64,000 nt of DNA from Hyphomonadaceae bacterium UBA7672 (GTDB lineage Bacteria; Pseudomonadota; Alphaproteobacteria; Caulobacterales; Hyphomonadaceae): the NCBI GenBank assembly GCA_002483135.1, contig DLHI01000021.1, positions 62,242-126,241 of the forward strand, read 5' to 3'. Positions 27,128 through 35,855 of this stretch are shown here, one piece after another. Every line of letters begins with the position of its first letter. Position 1 is the stretch's first letter. Both the position numbers and the translations under genes were made by a program. The notes beneath the pieces were generated by a model. It was given only the letters and a program-made list of their open reading frames with translations, searched no databases and was not told the origin of the DNA.

Positions 27128-27985
27128 TCATGTCACGGTAACTGGCGTCTTCAGATAAACGCGACCGTCCGCCTCCGGCTTCGGCAGTGCGCCGCCGCGA
27201 ATGTTCACCTGGAGCGATGGCAGGATCAGTCTCGGCGCCGGCAGAGTCTTGTCGCGCGCATTGCGGAGCGTCACGAATTCCTCCTCGCTGACGCCATCAT
27301 GCACGTGGATATTGGTCGCGCGCTGTTCTGCGACTGTCGTTTCCCATGCCGGCTTCGTTCGGCCGTCCGGAAGATAGTCATGCCCGACAAAGATGCGCGT
27401 TTCCGGCGGTAGCGTCAGGATCTTTTGTATCGAGCGAAAAAGCGTAACCGCGTCGCCACCGGGAAAATCAGCGCGCGCGGTTCCATAGTCCGGCATGAAC
27501 AGCGTGTCGCCGACAAAGGCTGCGTCCCCGATCACGTAGGTCACGCAAGCGGGCGTGTGCCCCGGCGTGTGCATCACACGCACCTCAGTCTCTCCAATCC
27601 GGAAATTCTGGCCGTCATCAAAAAGCGCATCGAACACCGATGCCGTCGTCTCGGCCTTTGGCGCGCCGAACATCACGCGGAACTTCGACTGCACCTCGCT
27701 GATCCGGGAACCGATACCGATCCGCGCGCCGGTCTTCCTGCGCACATGATTCGCAGCAGAAAGGTGATCCGCGTGCGCGTGCGTCTCAAGCGCCCACACA
27801 ACAGACAAGCCGAGTTCACTGGCTCGCGCGAGCATCCGGTCCACCGATCCAGTTGACAGCTTGCCGGTCGACGGTTCGAAATCCAGTACGGTATCAATGA
27901 CCACCGCATCCAACGTCGCCGGGTCCCAGACTAGGAACGAGGCGGTGGACGTGGCGGCATCAAAGAAAGCTTCGATCCCAGGCAT
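27128..27985 (-). CDS. MBL-fold hydrolase, ETHE1/Blh-like persulfide dioxygenase
   Basis: 285 aa metallo-beta-lactamase fold protein. The THAHADHL metal motif, MHTPGHTPACVTY, VGDTLFMPDYGTARADFPGG and IFVGHDYLP match the ETHE1/Blh persulfide dioxygenase group, which oxidises glutathione persulfide to sulfite. Genes of this kind are controlled by BigR-type ArsR regulators and paired with TauE/SafE permeases. Here a divergent ArsR remnant and a TauE gene lie across a perfect palindrome (28026-28040), supporting a role in sulfide/persulfide detoxification. Confidence 0.85.
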   Translation of the reverse strand: MPGIEAFFDAATSTASFLVWDPATLDAVVIDTVLDFEPSTGKLSTGSVDRMLARASELGLSVVWALETHAHADHLSAANHVRRKTGARIGIGSRISEVQSKFRVMFGAPKAETTASVFDALFDDGQNFRIGETEVRVMHTPGHTPACVTYVIGDAAFVGDTLFMPDYGTARADFPGGDAVTLFRSIQKILTLPPETRIFVGHDYLPDGRTKPAWETTVAEQRATNIHVHDGVSEEEFVTLRNARDKTLPAPRLILPSLQVNIRGGALPKPEADGRVYLKTPVTVT

Positions 27986-28025
27986 TTCAAACTCCTCAAA
28001 TCCACTCAGTCCAATATATTAGATA

Positions 28026-28040
28026 TTGCTAAATTAGCAA
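28026..28040. promoter_or_regulatory. Palindromic operator, BigR/ArsR type
   Basis: A perfect 7-1-7 palindrome, TTGCTAA-A-TTAGCAA, in an AT-rich stretch (AATATATTAGATATTGC...) between the divergent persulfide-dioxygenase gene and the ArsR remnant/TauE genes. Its position and base composition fit the operator of a BigR/SqrR-like repressor. Confidence 0.6.
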
Positions 28041-28060
28041 GTACCGCTATAGATATCACG

Positions 28061-28228
28061 ATGAACCTGAAATCCGTCGCCCTGGTGGAGTTCGAAGAAT
28101 GCATCGGCGATGCGGCCAGCCGCTTCCACGCGCCCAGAAGGAACAAGCGTTTGATGGTGCTTCGCCACAAGTTGGCGCGGCCTGGCGAAACGCATTCCGT
28201 AGCGTCGAGAAACGGCAAGGCGACTTGA
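28061..28228 (+). pseudogene. Truncated ArsR-family (BigR-like) regulator
   Basis: A 55-codon ORF beginning MNLKSVALVEFEECIGDAAS. The stretch NKRLMVLRHKLARPGETHSV aligns with the first helices of BigR-type ArsR repressors (commonly ...NEKRLMVLCxLxxGExSV...). The match then stops: the recognition helix, wing and C-terminal dimerisation helix are absent, and the ORF ends 10 bp before the TauE ATG. A full ArsR protein is about 100-120 aa. It is not in a good position to bind DNA. The comparison is from memory of the family, not an alignment. Confidence 0.55.
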
Positions 28229-28238
28229 GGCTAGGCGC

Positions 28239-29012
28239 ATGATCTTCGATCCGGCCATCGCCATCGTGCTGGGAGGCGCCGTCGTCGGCTTCCTTCTCGC
28301 CGTGTTCGGCGGCGGCGGGTCGGTGCTCGCGGCGCCCGTGCTACTATATCTTGGCGGCGTCACAGACGCTCATGTCGCCATAGGCACGGCCAGCGCGGCC
28401 GTCGCGGCCAATGCCGCCTTCAACCTGATCGGACACTGGCGCGGCGGTCGCATCAAATGGCCCTGCGCCACCGTCTTCGCGATCGCCGGGCTCATCGGCT
28501 CGCTCGCCGGATCGTCGATCGCCAAGCTGATCAGCGGCCAGCATCTCCTCCTCGCCTTCGCTGCCGCCATGGCCGCGATCGGCCTCTCCATGCTGCGCAA
28601 GCCGAAGAGCGAGGGAAATCCCGACGTCCATCTCGATATGAATATGGTGATGCGCCTTGCGCCGCTTGGTCTTCTCACCGGCCTCGCCGCAGGCTTCTTC
28701 GGCATCGGCGGCGGCTTCCTGATCGTGCCGGGGTTGATGCTCGCCACCGGCATGACGATGGCGTCCGCCACTGCATCCTCCCTCCTGTCCGTCGCCCTCT
28801 TCGGCGCCGCGACCTCCGCCAACTACGCCTTCACCGGACAGGTGGACTGGCCCCTCGCAGGACTGCTCCTCCTCGGCGGCGCAGCCGGCGGAATCGGCGG
28901 TCTCTTCGCCGCCAGGGCCCTCGCCAAACACACCCGCCTCGCCCGCACACTCTTCGCCGGCCTCATCATCATCGTCGCCGCCTACGTTGCCTGGCGCGCC
29001 ATCGGCGGGTGA
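28239..29012 (+). CDS. TauE/SafE family permease (sulfur locus)
   Basis: 257 aa, about eight TM helices. Family repeats: VVGFLLAVFGGGGSVLAAPV in the N-half and LAAGFFGIGGGFLIVPGL in the C-half. It sits directly after the ArsR remnant and divergent from the persulfide dioxygenase, so export of sulfite (the dioxygenase product) is the best guess. GAGGCTAGGCGC precedes ATG 28239. Confidence 0.88.
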   Translation: MIFDPAIAIVLGGAVVGFLLAVFGGGGSVLAAPVLLYLGGVTDAHVAIGTASAAVAANAAFNLIGHWRGGRIKWPCATVFAIAGLIGSLAGSSIAKLISGQHLLLAFAAAMAAIGLSMLRKPKSEGNPDVHLDMNMVMRLAPLGLLTGLAAGFFGIGGGFLIVPGLMLATGMTMASATASSLLSVALFGAATSANYAFTGQVDWPLAGLLLLGGAAGGIGGLFAARALAKHTRLARTLFAGLIIIVAAYVAWRAIGG

Positions 29013-29085
29013 GAACAAACCGTAAATCAACGCGCTACAGCGCTGCCCTTGCGCAAAGGGAAAACCCCAGCCAGATCAGCGCACA

Positions 29086-31779
29086 ATGAGCGATTCCCGC
29101 GACCCTTCCGACATCCCCTTTCCGGACGACGAGCCCCCGGCGGACAGCCATGCGCGCGAGCCGGGCTCGGACGACGACACGCCGTTGCCCGACGAGGTCT
29201 CCTTCTACCGCCTGCCGTCCGGTGGGGACGACGACCTGCGCGAGGATACGCGCGAAGAGATTCCCTCCGATCTCACCGACGATCGCCCCATCTCCCAGCG
29301 CGCCGCCGCCCGCGCGCCGCAACACCGGGGATCGACCAACGGCGGCATCAACGCCGAATGGCTCGAAGGCCTCAACGCCGAACAGCGCGAGGCCGTGCTA
29401 CACACCGAAGGCCCGCTACTCGTCCTCGCCGGCGCCGGCACGGGCAAGACGCGCGTGCTGACCACCCGCGTGGCGCACATCCTCGCGCAGCGCAAAGCCT
29501 GGCCATCCCAGATGCTGGTGGTCACCTTCACCAACAAGGCCGCGCGCGAAATGCGCGAACGCACGCTGAACCTCATCGGCCCTGAAGGCGAAGGCCTGCG
29601 CTGGTTCGGCACGTTCCACTCCGTCTCCGCGCAGATCCTGCGCCGCCATGCCGAGCTCGCGAAGCTGAAATCCGGTTTCACCGTGCTCGACACGGACGAC
29701 CAGCTGCGCCTGATCAAGCAGATCCTCGAAGTCGAAGGCATCGACCAGAAGCGCTGGACGCCGCGCTATCTCGCCAGCCTCATCGACGGCTGGAAGAACC
29801 GCGCCATCTGGCCCGAGAAGCTGCCGCCCAACGAGGGCCGCCAGTTCGCCGAAGGCAAGGGCGCCAAGCTCTACGCTATGTACCAGGCGCGCCTCGCCAC
29901 GCTGAACGCCGTCGATTTCGGCGATCTCTTGCTCCACACCATCCGCATCTTCACCGAGCATCCCGAAGTGCTCGCCGACTACCACAACAAATTCCGCTAC
30001 ATCCTCGTCGACGAGTACCAGGACACCAACGTCGCGCAGTATCTCTGGCTGCGCCTCCTCGCACAGGGCTCGAACAACATCTGCTGCGTGGGCGATGATG
30101 ACCAGTCGATCTATGGCTGGCGCGGCGCAGAGGTCGACAACATTCTGCGCTTCGACAAGGACTTCCCCGGCGCCAAGGTGATCCGCCTCGAACAGAACTA
30201 CCGCTCCACCTCCCACATCCTCGCCGCCGCCAGCGCCGTCATCGCGCAGAACACCTCCCGCCTCGGCAAGACGCTGCGCACGGACGCGGGCGAAGGCGAT
30301 CTCGTGAAGGTGCGCGGCGTCTGGGATGGCGAACAGGAAGCCCGCCTCATCTGCGACGACATCACCAGCTGGCGCCAGAAGGGCCGCCGCTATGCCGAAT
30401 GCGCCGTGCTCGTGCGCGCCTCATGGCAGATGCGCGCCTTCGAGGAACGCTTCATCGTCACCGGCACGCCCTATCGCGTCATCGGCGGCCCGCGCTTCTT
30501 CGAGCGCCAGGAAATCCGCGACGCCCTCGCCTATCTCCGCCTCATCCGTTCCGAAGCCGACGACCTCGCCTTCGAGCGCGTCTGCAACACGCCCAAGCGC
30601 GGCATTGGCGACACCACGATCCAGAAGGCCTATGTCGCCGCCCGCGAGCTCAACACCTATCTCACGCGCGCGACCGACATGATGATCCGCGGCGATGAAA
30701 TCCGCGGCCCCGCGAAAACCGGCCTGCGCCGCTTCCTCATCGACATGGAACGCTGGCGCGCCCAGGCGTCCGAAACCGAACACCCCCGCCTCCTCGAAAT
30801 CATCCTCGAGGAGTCCGGCTACACAGACATGCTTCAGGCCGACAAATCCCCGCAGGCGCAATCCCGCCTCGACAACCTGAAGGAACTCGTGCGCGCGATG
30901 GGCCAGTTCGGCACGCTCAACGAATTCCTCGAACACGTCGAACTCGTTATGGACAACGCCGAGGGCTCGAACAGCCACGACCAGGTGCAGATCCTCACGC
31001 TCCATTCCGCCAAGGGCCTCGAATGGCCGATGGTCTTCCTGCCTGGCTGGGAGGAGGAAGTGTTCCCCTCCCGCCGCAGCCTCGATGAACAGGGCGCCAA
31101 GGGCCTCGAGGAAGAACGCCGCCTCGCCTATGTCGGCATCACGCGCGCGCGCGAACGCGCCTACATCTCCTTCGCCGCCAACCGCCAGATCTACGGCCGC
31201 TGGACGTCAGTGCTCCCAAGCCGCTTCGTCGACGAACTCCCTGCCAAGCATGTCGACGCCATCAGCGAGACCGGCTACGTCGCCCCCGGCGGCGGCTTCT
31301 ATGGCAGCGAAGTGAAAAGCCAGTGGGACCGCCCGTCCTCCACCGCCGCAGGCGGGGGAGGTGGACGCGCAGCGGACGGAGGGGGCCGCCCGCAGGGCGG
31401 ATCGTTCAACGACCGCGACGCCGCCGTCTTCGACACGACCAAGGCCGGCGGCTTTAGAGGCGGCTACGACAGCCCCGGCTGGCGCCGCGCCCAGGAAGCC
31501 GCCGCAACGCGTGGCAATACGCGCCCGCCCGACATCGAAGGCCGCGCCTTCCGCTCCGGCGACAGCGACGGCCGCCCCCTCCAGCGCGGCAAGACCCCCG
31601 GCGACATGCTCGCCAGCTCAGACCCCGCAGCCTCCAGCGGCCTCCAACCCGGCCAACGCATCTTCCACGAAAAATTCGGCTACGGCCGGATTGTGGACGT
31701 GGACGGAGCAAAGCTCACCGTCGCGTTCGAGAAGGCGGGCGTGAAGAAGGTGGTGGAGAGCTTTGTGAAGCGGGTCTAG
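29086..31779 (+). CDS. uvrD: UvrD/PcrA-family ATP-dependent DNA helicase
   Basis: 897 aa superfamily 1A helicase. Motifs in order: LAGAGTGKTRVL (I), FTNKAAREMRERTL (Ia), ILVDEYQDTN (II), VGDDDQSIYGWRGA (III), LEQNYRST (IV), VQILTLHSAKGLEW (V), RRLAYVGITRARERA (VI). An acidic, disordered 80-residue N-terminal extension precedes the core, and the C-terminus ends with the PcrA-type KFGYGRIVDVDGAKLTVAFE tudor-like domain. It unwinds DNA in repair and replication restart. Either PcrA or UvrD naming is acceptable. Confidence 0.93.
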   Translation: MSDSRDPSDIPFPDDEPPADSHAREPGSDDDTPLPDEVSFYRLPSGGDDDLREDTREEIPSDLTDDRPISQRAAARAPQHRGSTNGGINAEWLEGLNAEQREAVLHTEGPLLVLAGAGTGKTRVLTTRVAHILAQRKAWPSQMLVVTFTNKAAREMRERTLNLIGPEGEGLRWFGTFHSVSAQILRRHAELAKLKSGFTVLDTDDQLRLIKQILEVEGIDQKRWTPRYLASLIDGWKNRAIWPEKLPPNEGRQFAEGKGAKLYAMYQARLATLNAVDFGDLLLHTIRIFTEHPEVLADYHNKFRYILVDEYQDTNVAQYLWLRLLAQGSNNICCVGDDDQSIYGWRGAEVDNILRFDKDFPGAKVIRLEQNYRSTSHILAAASAVIAQNTSRLGKTLRTDAGEGDLVKVRGVWDGEQEARLICDDITSWRQKGRRYAECAVLVRASWQMRAFEERFIVTGTPYRVIGGPRFFERQEIRDALAYLRLIRSEADDLAFERVCNTPKRGIGDTTIQKAYVAARELNTYLTRATDMMIRGDEIRGPAKTGLRRFLIDMERWRAQASETEHPRLLEIILEESGYTDMLQADKSPQAQSRLDNLKELVRAMGQFGTLNEFLEHVELVMDNAEGSNSHDQVQILTLHSAKGLEWPMVFLPGWEEEVFPSRRSLDEQGAKGLEEERRLAYVGITRARERAYISFAANRQIYGRWTSVLPSRFVDELPAKHVDAISETGYVAPGGGFYGSEVKSQWDRPSSTAAGGGGGRAADGGGRPQGGSFNDRDAAVFDTTKAGGFRGGYDSPGWRRAQEAAATRGNTRPPDIEGRAFRSGDSDGRPLQRGKTPGDMLASSDPAASSGLQPGQRIFHEKFGYGRIVDVDGAKLTVAFEKAGVKKVVESFVKRV

Positions 31780-31868
31780 CGATCCAGCAGCAGGCCACAA
31801 TAAGCCTACGCACAGCATGGACAAAACAAAAACATATGATAAACATATCCAGCTCATGGAGGGCTGGA

Positions 31869-32504
31869 TTGCGGGCCACGCCAGATCACGAATATGCCGT
31901 GCATGGAGGGTTTAACCGCTCCCGGATCGGTCAGGTTCTTGCAGTCATCGCGGCCGCAATTTCAGCGATGCTGATCGGCGCTGCGCTGGCGTCGATACAG
32001 TGGCTGGAATCGATTGGTTGGAAATCCGGGGATTCCCAGATTCTTATTTGGCCCATCGGCGTCACGCTGATTTATTTGATTCTGTATTGGCTCTTCAGCC
32101 AATACATGTGGCGATGGTCACCACTCGCAACATTTCTCAAGGTGTCGAATTTGGCCGGCACTTGGCGATGCAATGGTCAAACAATCAACGCTGACAAGTC
32201 ACTTGGGTATCAGTGGACAGCTGAAGTCACGATCATTCAGAATTGGGATCGCATTCGGGTGCGACTCAAGACGCCGCAATCTGGATCAACCAGTCAGACA
32301 GCCTCGATAATCGCCGATCCTGAAGGCGGCTGTACGCTGATCTACAACTACAAGAACGATCCAAACCTCGCAGAACCAGAACTGCAGCCACATCAGGGGT
32401 TTGCGTGTCTGCGGTTTGCTCCTGGCTTGAAGAGCGCTGAAGGTGAGTACTTCAACGGCCAGGGGCGTTTCACATTCGGCACAATGACATTGGATAGGAC
32501 GTAA
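31869..32504 (+). CDS. cap15: Cap15-like CBASS membrane effector
   Basis: About 211 aa. Two N-terminal TM helices (IGQVLAVIAAAISAMLIGAA; IWPIGVTLIYLILYWLFSQY) are followed by a C-terminal beta-rich domain starting LAGTWRCNGQ and ending YFNGQGRFTFGTMTLDRT. This two-TM plus small beta-barrel layout, placed 2 bp before a cGAS-like nucleotidyltransferase, matches Cap15 effectors, whose barrel binds the cyclic nucleotide and whose TMs disrupt the inner membrane. Start: TTG 31869 has GGAGGG 5 nt upstream. ATG 31836 lacks one and GTG 31899 is a third option. Base use is AT-richer than flanking genes, a sign of transfer. Confidence 0.72.
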   Translation: MRATPDHEYAVHGGFNRSRIGQVLAVIAAAISAMLIGAALASIQWLESIGWKSGDSQILIWPIGVTLIYLILYWLFSQYMWRWSPLATFLKVSNLAGTWRCNGQTINADKSLGYQWTAEVTIIQNWDRIRVRLKTPQSGSTSQTASIIADPEGGCTLIYNYKNDPNLAEPELQPHQGFACLRFAPGLKSAEGEYFNGQGRFTFGTMTLDRT

Positions 32505-32506
32505 GG

Positions 32507-33658
32507 ATGGGGCGCGATATTCAGGGCCGTATCCAACGGCTGAACTCAAGACGGCGCGGTACGGATAGCTTGGATCGCGTTACGGCCAGCGACCGTCAAG
32601 TCATCCTGGAAAAAAGTACGGTCCCTGAAAGCTATCAAAAACGCAGCGGCGGCAAGACCTATACCCAATACGCACTTGGAGCGATGCAAGCTGTCGAACC
32701 GGAATACACACGCATAAGCATTGAAGAAGCAGAGCGAGTAGGAAAGCAGCTGGATTCGGCATTCGCTGCGAAGCAAATTAGAGTGGAGTTCAAGCTTCAA
32801 GGCTCAGTGCCATGCGACATCCACATTCGTGGTGTCAGCGACGTCGACCTCCTAATCATCGACCTGAGGCTCTTCACATATGATTCCGCTGGCCTTCTCG
32901 GCGCGACCTATTCTGCTTATGGCAACTCCGCAGTCGGTGGCGTAGCATCCCTAAGACAGATCAGAACTGAATCAGCATCAACATTGAAAGAGAAGTTCCC
33001 GCAGGCGACCATCGACACGACAGGAAGCAAAGCGATTAAAATCGCGGGAGGTTCGCTGAGACGCCAAGTGGATATCGTGCCTTCGCTTTGGCACGAGACT
33101 TCCGACTATCAGCGGACTCGCGACCTGATCGATCGCGGGATAAAAATCTTGGACAATGACCGCGCCGAATTGAAGCTCAATCTTCCATTCAAACACATCC
33201 ACAAGATCACGCAACAGGACACGGCGGATCTAGGCGGACTGAAGAAGGCGATCCGGCTTTGCAAAAACATCAAAGCCGATGCGAAAAGTGAGGGAACGAG
33301 TATCGAACTTTCCAGCTTCGACATCGCCTCTTTGATGTATCATGCTGATCACAACAACCTTCGTAGCGGAGCAGCTGCAGGCAACGAGCTTACGATCCTT
33401 GTGGAGGCTCAGCGCCATTTGGACTGGCTCTACAATAATTCTGCGCAAGCCGCTGAGCTTTGGGTACCTGATCGCACTCGAAAAATTCTTGACTCACCAG
33501 CTAAGGTTTCAGCCTTGGCTCAGTTGTCCGTAGAACTCGATGACCTTGTAAAGGAGGTCGCCAAGGAACAGGTCGCCGAATACAGATACGCCAGTCCATC
33601 AAGCGCGTTCGAAGTGCGAGACCACCTCAGGAAGACCTATATTCCTATGGTCTACTAG
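32507..33658 (+). CDS. CBASS CD-NTase (cGAS/DncV-like nucleotidyltransferase)
   Basis: 383 aa. The nucleotidyltransferase core is visible: LQGSVPCDIHIRGVSDVDLL supplies the GS motif and the paired Asp (DVD) for metal binding, and RRQVDIVPSLW gives the third Asp. A helical OAS1-like C-terminal region follows (KAIRLCKNIKADA to SSFDIASLMYH). It makes a cyclic oligonucleotide after phage sensing, and the adjacent Cap15-like protein is the receptor. No Cap2/Cap3 ubiquitin-like or HORMA/TRIP13 genes are present, so this is a minimal type I system. The clade and product cannot be read by eye. Both genes are AT-richer than the host. Confidence 0.82.
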   Translation: MGRDIQGRIQRLNSRRRGTDSLDRVTASDRQVILEKSTVPESYQKRSGGKTYTQYALGAMQAVEPEYTRISIEEAERVGKQLDSAFAAKQIRVEFKLQGSVPCDIHIRGVSDVDLLIIDLRLFTYDSAGLLGATYSAYGNSAVGGVASLRQIRTESASTLKEKFPQATIDTTGSKAIKIAGGSLRRQVDIVPSLWHETSDYQRTRDLIDRGIKILDNDRAELKLNLPFKHIHKITQQDTADLGGLKKAIRLCKNIKADAKSEGTSIELSSFDIASLMYHADHNNLRSGAAAGNELTILVEAQRHLDWLYNNSAQAAELWVPDRTRKILDSPAKVSALAQLSVELDDLVKEVAKEQVAEYRYASPSSAFEVRDHLRKTYIPMVY

Positions 33659-33704
33659 TGGCGCTTCACCATCAGTATTCGTCTTGAGTTGCGTCCGCGG
33701 GCCC

Positions 33705-33962
33705 TCACCTCTTGTCACACTCCGGCGTGCCCGTCAGATCGCGCATGCACCCATAGCGGCCCTTCTTCGTCGTCGCGGTCCAGTGGGTGTTGAGCATGAA
33801 GCCGTGCAGGCCGGAGATGGCGATGTCGGCGGCGGCGATGCCGGGTTCGAAGGGGTCGATCGCTTCGGCGGACAGGACCTGGAATTCCTGCGTGTCGTCG
33901 GTCGAGATGCTGGCGCAGCCCGTGAGAAAAGCCGCCGCAAGTGTCGCGATGATGATGCGCAT
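33705..33962 (-). CDS. Small lipoprotein, unknown function
   Basis: 85 aa with a lipoprotein signal (IIIATLAAAFLTGC). Three further Cys appear, two in the terminal GCMRDLTGTPECDKR. GGGAGG lies before ATG 33962. The frame stays open far upstream, but that part is a GC-rich shadow. It lies at the right edge of the CBASS island. Family not recognised. Confidence 0.7.
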   Translation of the reverse strand: MRIIIATLAAAFLTGCASISTDDTQEFQVLSAEAIDPFEPGIAAADIAISGLHGFMLNTHWTATTKKGRYGCMRDLTGTPECDKR

Positions 33963-34117
33963 GTCGTCCTCCCCACCCCGGAGCATCGCGCCAATCAAGT
34001 CGGAACAAAGGCGGGCGGCCGGAATAAGCCCATTGCTGCGGTGGCGATAAGGGCGCACGGCTGGTAGCCGTCCCGTTGCTGCGGACTTCCGCCTGCGCCG
34101 TGAGGCGTGGAGCCAAT

Positions 34118-34303
34118 ATGACCCGTACCCCATCATCGCAGTCCGGCATCGCAACGCCCGCCCAGCGCGCCAGCGAAGCCAATCGCGAACGCCAGATGAT
34201 CGAGAACCAGCGCGACGGCCGCAAGACGCCGCCGCCCCGCGATCCGGAAGCCTCGAAGAAGGCCTACGAGGATCGCCACAACACGCCGAACCATCGCCGC
34301 TAG
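34118..34303 (+). CDS. Small disordered hydrophilic protein
   Basis: 61 aa, rich in Pro, Arg, Gln and charged residues (MTRTPSSQSGIATPAQRASE ... HNTPNHRR), with no hydrophobic core. GTGGAGCC precedes the ATG. One of four consecutive small disordered plus-strand proteins in 34.1-37.1 kb. Function unknown. Confidence 0.55.
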   Translation: MTRTPSSQSGIATPAQRASEANRERQMIENQRDGRKTPPPRDPEASKKAYEDRHNTPNHRR

Positions 34304-34355
34304 AGCCTGCCCGCTCTCTCGCCGCCCCGTCCCCCCATTCGCAGGAACTCGCCCC

Positions 34356-34598
34356 ATGGCCATCTACAAGAAGACTTTCTCCGCCGCCGCCCCCGCCGAC
34401 GGAAAACCCACCGGCCGCCCCGCCACCAGCAAGGCCCTGGCCGCCTCCAAGGCGCCCGTCACCACCGCTGACAACAAGCGCGCCTTCGACGCCCGGCCCA
34501 AGCCGTCCGACGATCACCGCCGCGAGGAACGCGTACGCCCGACCCAGCACGTCGATCCCGCCCCGCGCGACCCCTTCGACCGGGCCGACGGCGAGTAG
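34356..34598 (+). CDS. Small disordered basic protein
   Basis: 80 aa starting MAIYKKTFSAAAPADGKPTG. Lys/Ala/Pro-rich first half and an Arg/Asp-rich second half ending DPFDRADGE. AGGAACTC precedes the ATG. Low-complexity composition makes family assignment impossible. It shares style, but not obvious sequence, with its small neighbours. Confidence 0.55.
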   Translation: MAIYKKTFSAAAPADGKPTGRPATSKALAASKAPVTTADNKRAFDARPKPSDDHRREERVRPTQHVDPAPRDPFDRADGE

Positions 34599-34796
34599 GC
34601 CAGACATACCGGAATTCGCACTCCGCGCCTTGCAGGCCATGCCTGCGAGGACGCGGGGATGCGCCCGTTCTGACACTGCCAACTCACCAAACCGTGCCCT
34701 CGCTGGCCCATGTGCCGCGCTTGGCAGCGGCCTGCCCCCGAGGCAATCTGCAGGACAAGCGGACCGAAGAGCCGCCGGACTCGGGGAGATTCCACC

Positions 34797-35852
34797 ATGC
34801 CGCGCCACACGCACGCCGCGCTTGCCGTTCTAATGCTCGCCCTGACGGCGCCCACGGCGCTTGCGCAATCCGGCCCCGAGGCCGTGAAGACCGCCGCCGA
34901 ATTCACCGGCGATTACCAGCCGCCACGCCTCTCTACCGGCAAGCCCGACCTGCACGGCTTCTGGTCGAATGCCTCTGTCTCGCGCATGGAGCGGCCGCCG
35001 GGCTATCCGCTCGTGCTGTCGGAAGAACAGGCCGCCGAGCTTGAAGGCCGCGCGCTGTTCAACGTGCGCCTCAAGACGGAGAAGGACTTCGTCGACCCCA
35101 ACGCCCCGCCGCCGGAAAAGGGCAAGCCCCTGCCCGGCGTCGGCAACTATGATGTGGCGTGGACGGACCCCGGCTCTATCGTCGCCACCATCAAGGGCGA
35201 GAAGCGCTCGTCCTACATCACCTTCCCGGCCGACGGAAAAATGCCCGCGATGACCGAACAGGGACGTGCGGGCCGCTCCGCCGCCATGCGCCGCCTCGGC
35301 ACCGGCTTCGACAATCCGGAAGAGCGCGGCATGTCGGAACGCTGCCTCATCATCGGCACCAACGGGCCTCCGTTCGGCAACTATCTCTACAACAACAACT
35401 TCCAGATCGTGCAGACGGGCGATCACGTGATGATCATGTCCGAGATGATCCACGACGTGCGCATCGCCCGCATCGGCGGCGAACATCGGCAGGACGATGT
35501 CTCCTCCTGGATGGGCAATTCCATCGCGCGCTGGGATGGCGATACGCTGTTGGTCGAAACGCGCCATGTCGACCCGCGCTCGAACGGCGTCTACATCTCG
35601 AAGGACGGCAAGATCACCGAACGCTTCACGCGCATCTCCGACAGCCAGATCCTCTACGAGTTCGAGATCGACGACCCCGCCACCTACACGTCCGTCTGGC
35701 GCGGGCAGATGCCGCTGACGCACATCGACGACCAGCTGTACGAATACGCCTGCCACGAGGGCAATTACGGCCTGGTCAACATCCTCGAAGGCGGCCGCAG
35801 CAATGACCGCCAGGGCATCGTGCACACCGGCGGCGCCGATCGGGGGGAATAG
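34797..35852 (+). CDS. Secreted protein of unknown function, paralog of 9447-10427
   Basis: 351 aa with signal peptide (LTAPTALAQ). Mature part YQPPRLSTGKPDLHGFWSNA. It shares blocks with the 9447 protein: TGDHVMIMSEMIHDVRIARI, WMGNSIARWDGDTLL, TERFTRIS, and YACHEGNYGLVNILEGGR near the C-terminus. GGGAGATTCCACC precedes ATG 34797. The 29 upstream codons in frame are unsupported. Function unknown; conserved His/Asp/Cys positions could suit an enzyme. Confidence 0.75.
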   Translation: MPRHTHAALAVLMLALTAPTALAQSGPEAVKTAAEFTGDYQPPRLSTGKPDLHGFWSNASVSRMERPPGYPLVLSEEQAAELEGRALFNVRLKTEKDFVDPNAPPPEKGKPLPGVGNYDVAWTDPGSIVATIKGEKRSSYITFPADGKMPAMTEQGRAGRSAAMRRLGTGFDNPEERGMSERCLIIGTNGPPFGNYLYNNNFQIVQTGDHVMIMSEMIHDVRIARIGGEHRQDDVSSWMGNSIARWDGDTLLVETRHVDPRSNGVYISKDGKITERFTRISDSQILYEFEIDDPATYTSVWRGQMPLTHIDDQLYEYACHEGNYGLVNILEGGRSNDRQGIVHTGGADRGE

Positions 35853-35855
35853 GCG

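Noticed and set aside
33963..34814. Long upstream extension of the lipoprotein at 33705
   Set aside because: Gly/Arg-rich with no motif; the lipoprotein signal and Shine-Dalgarno place the start at 33962.
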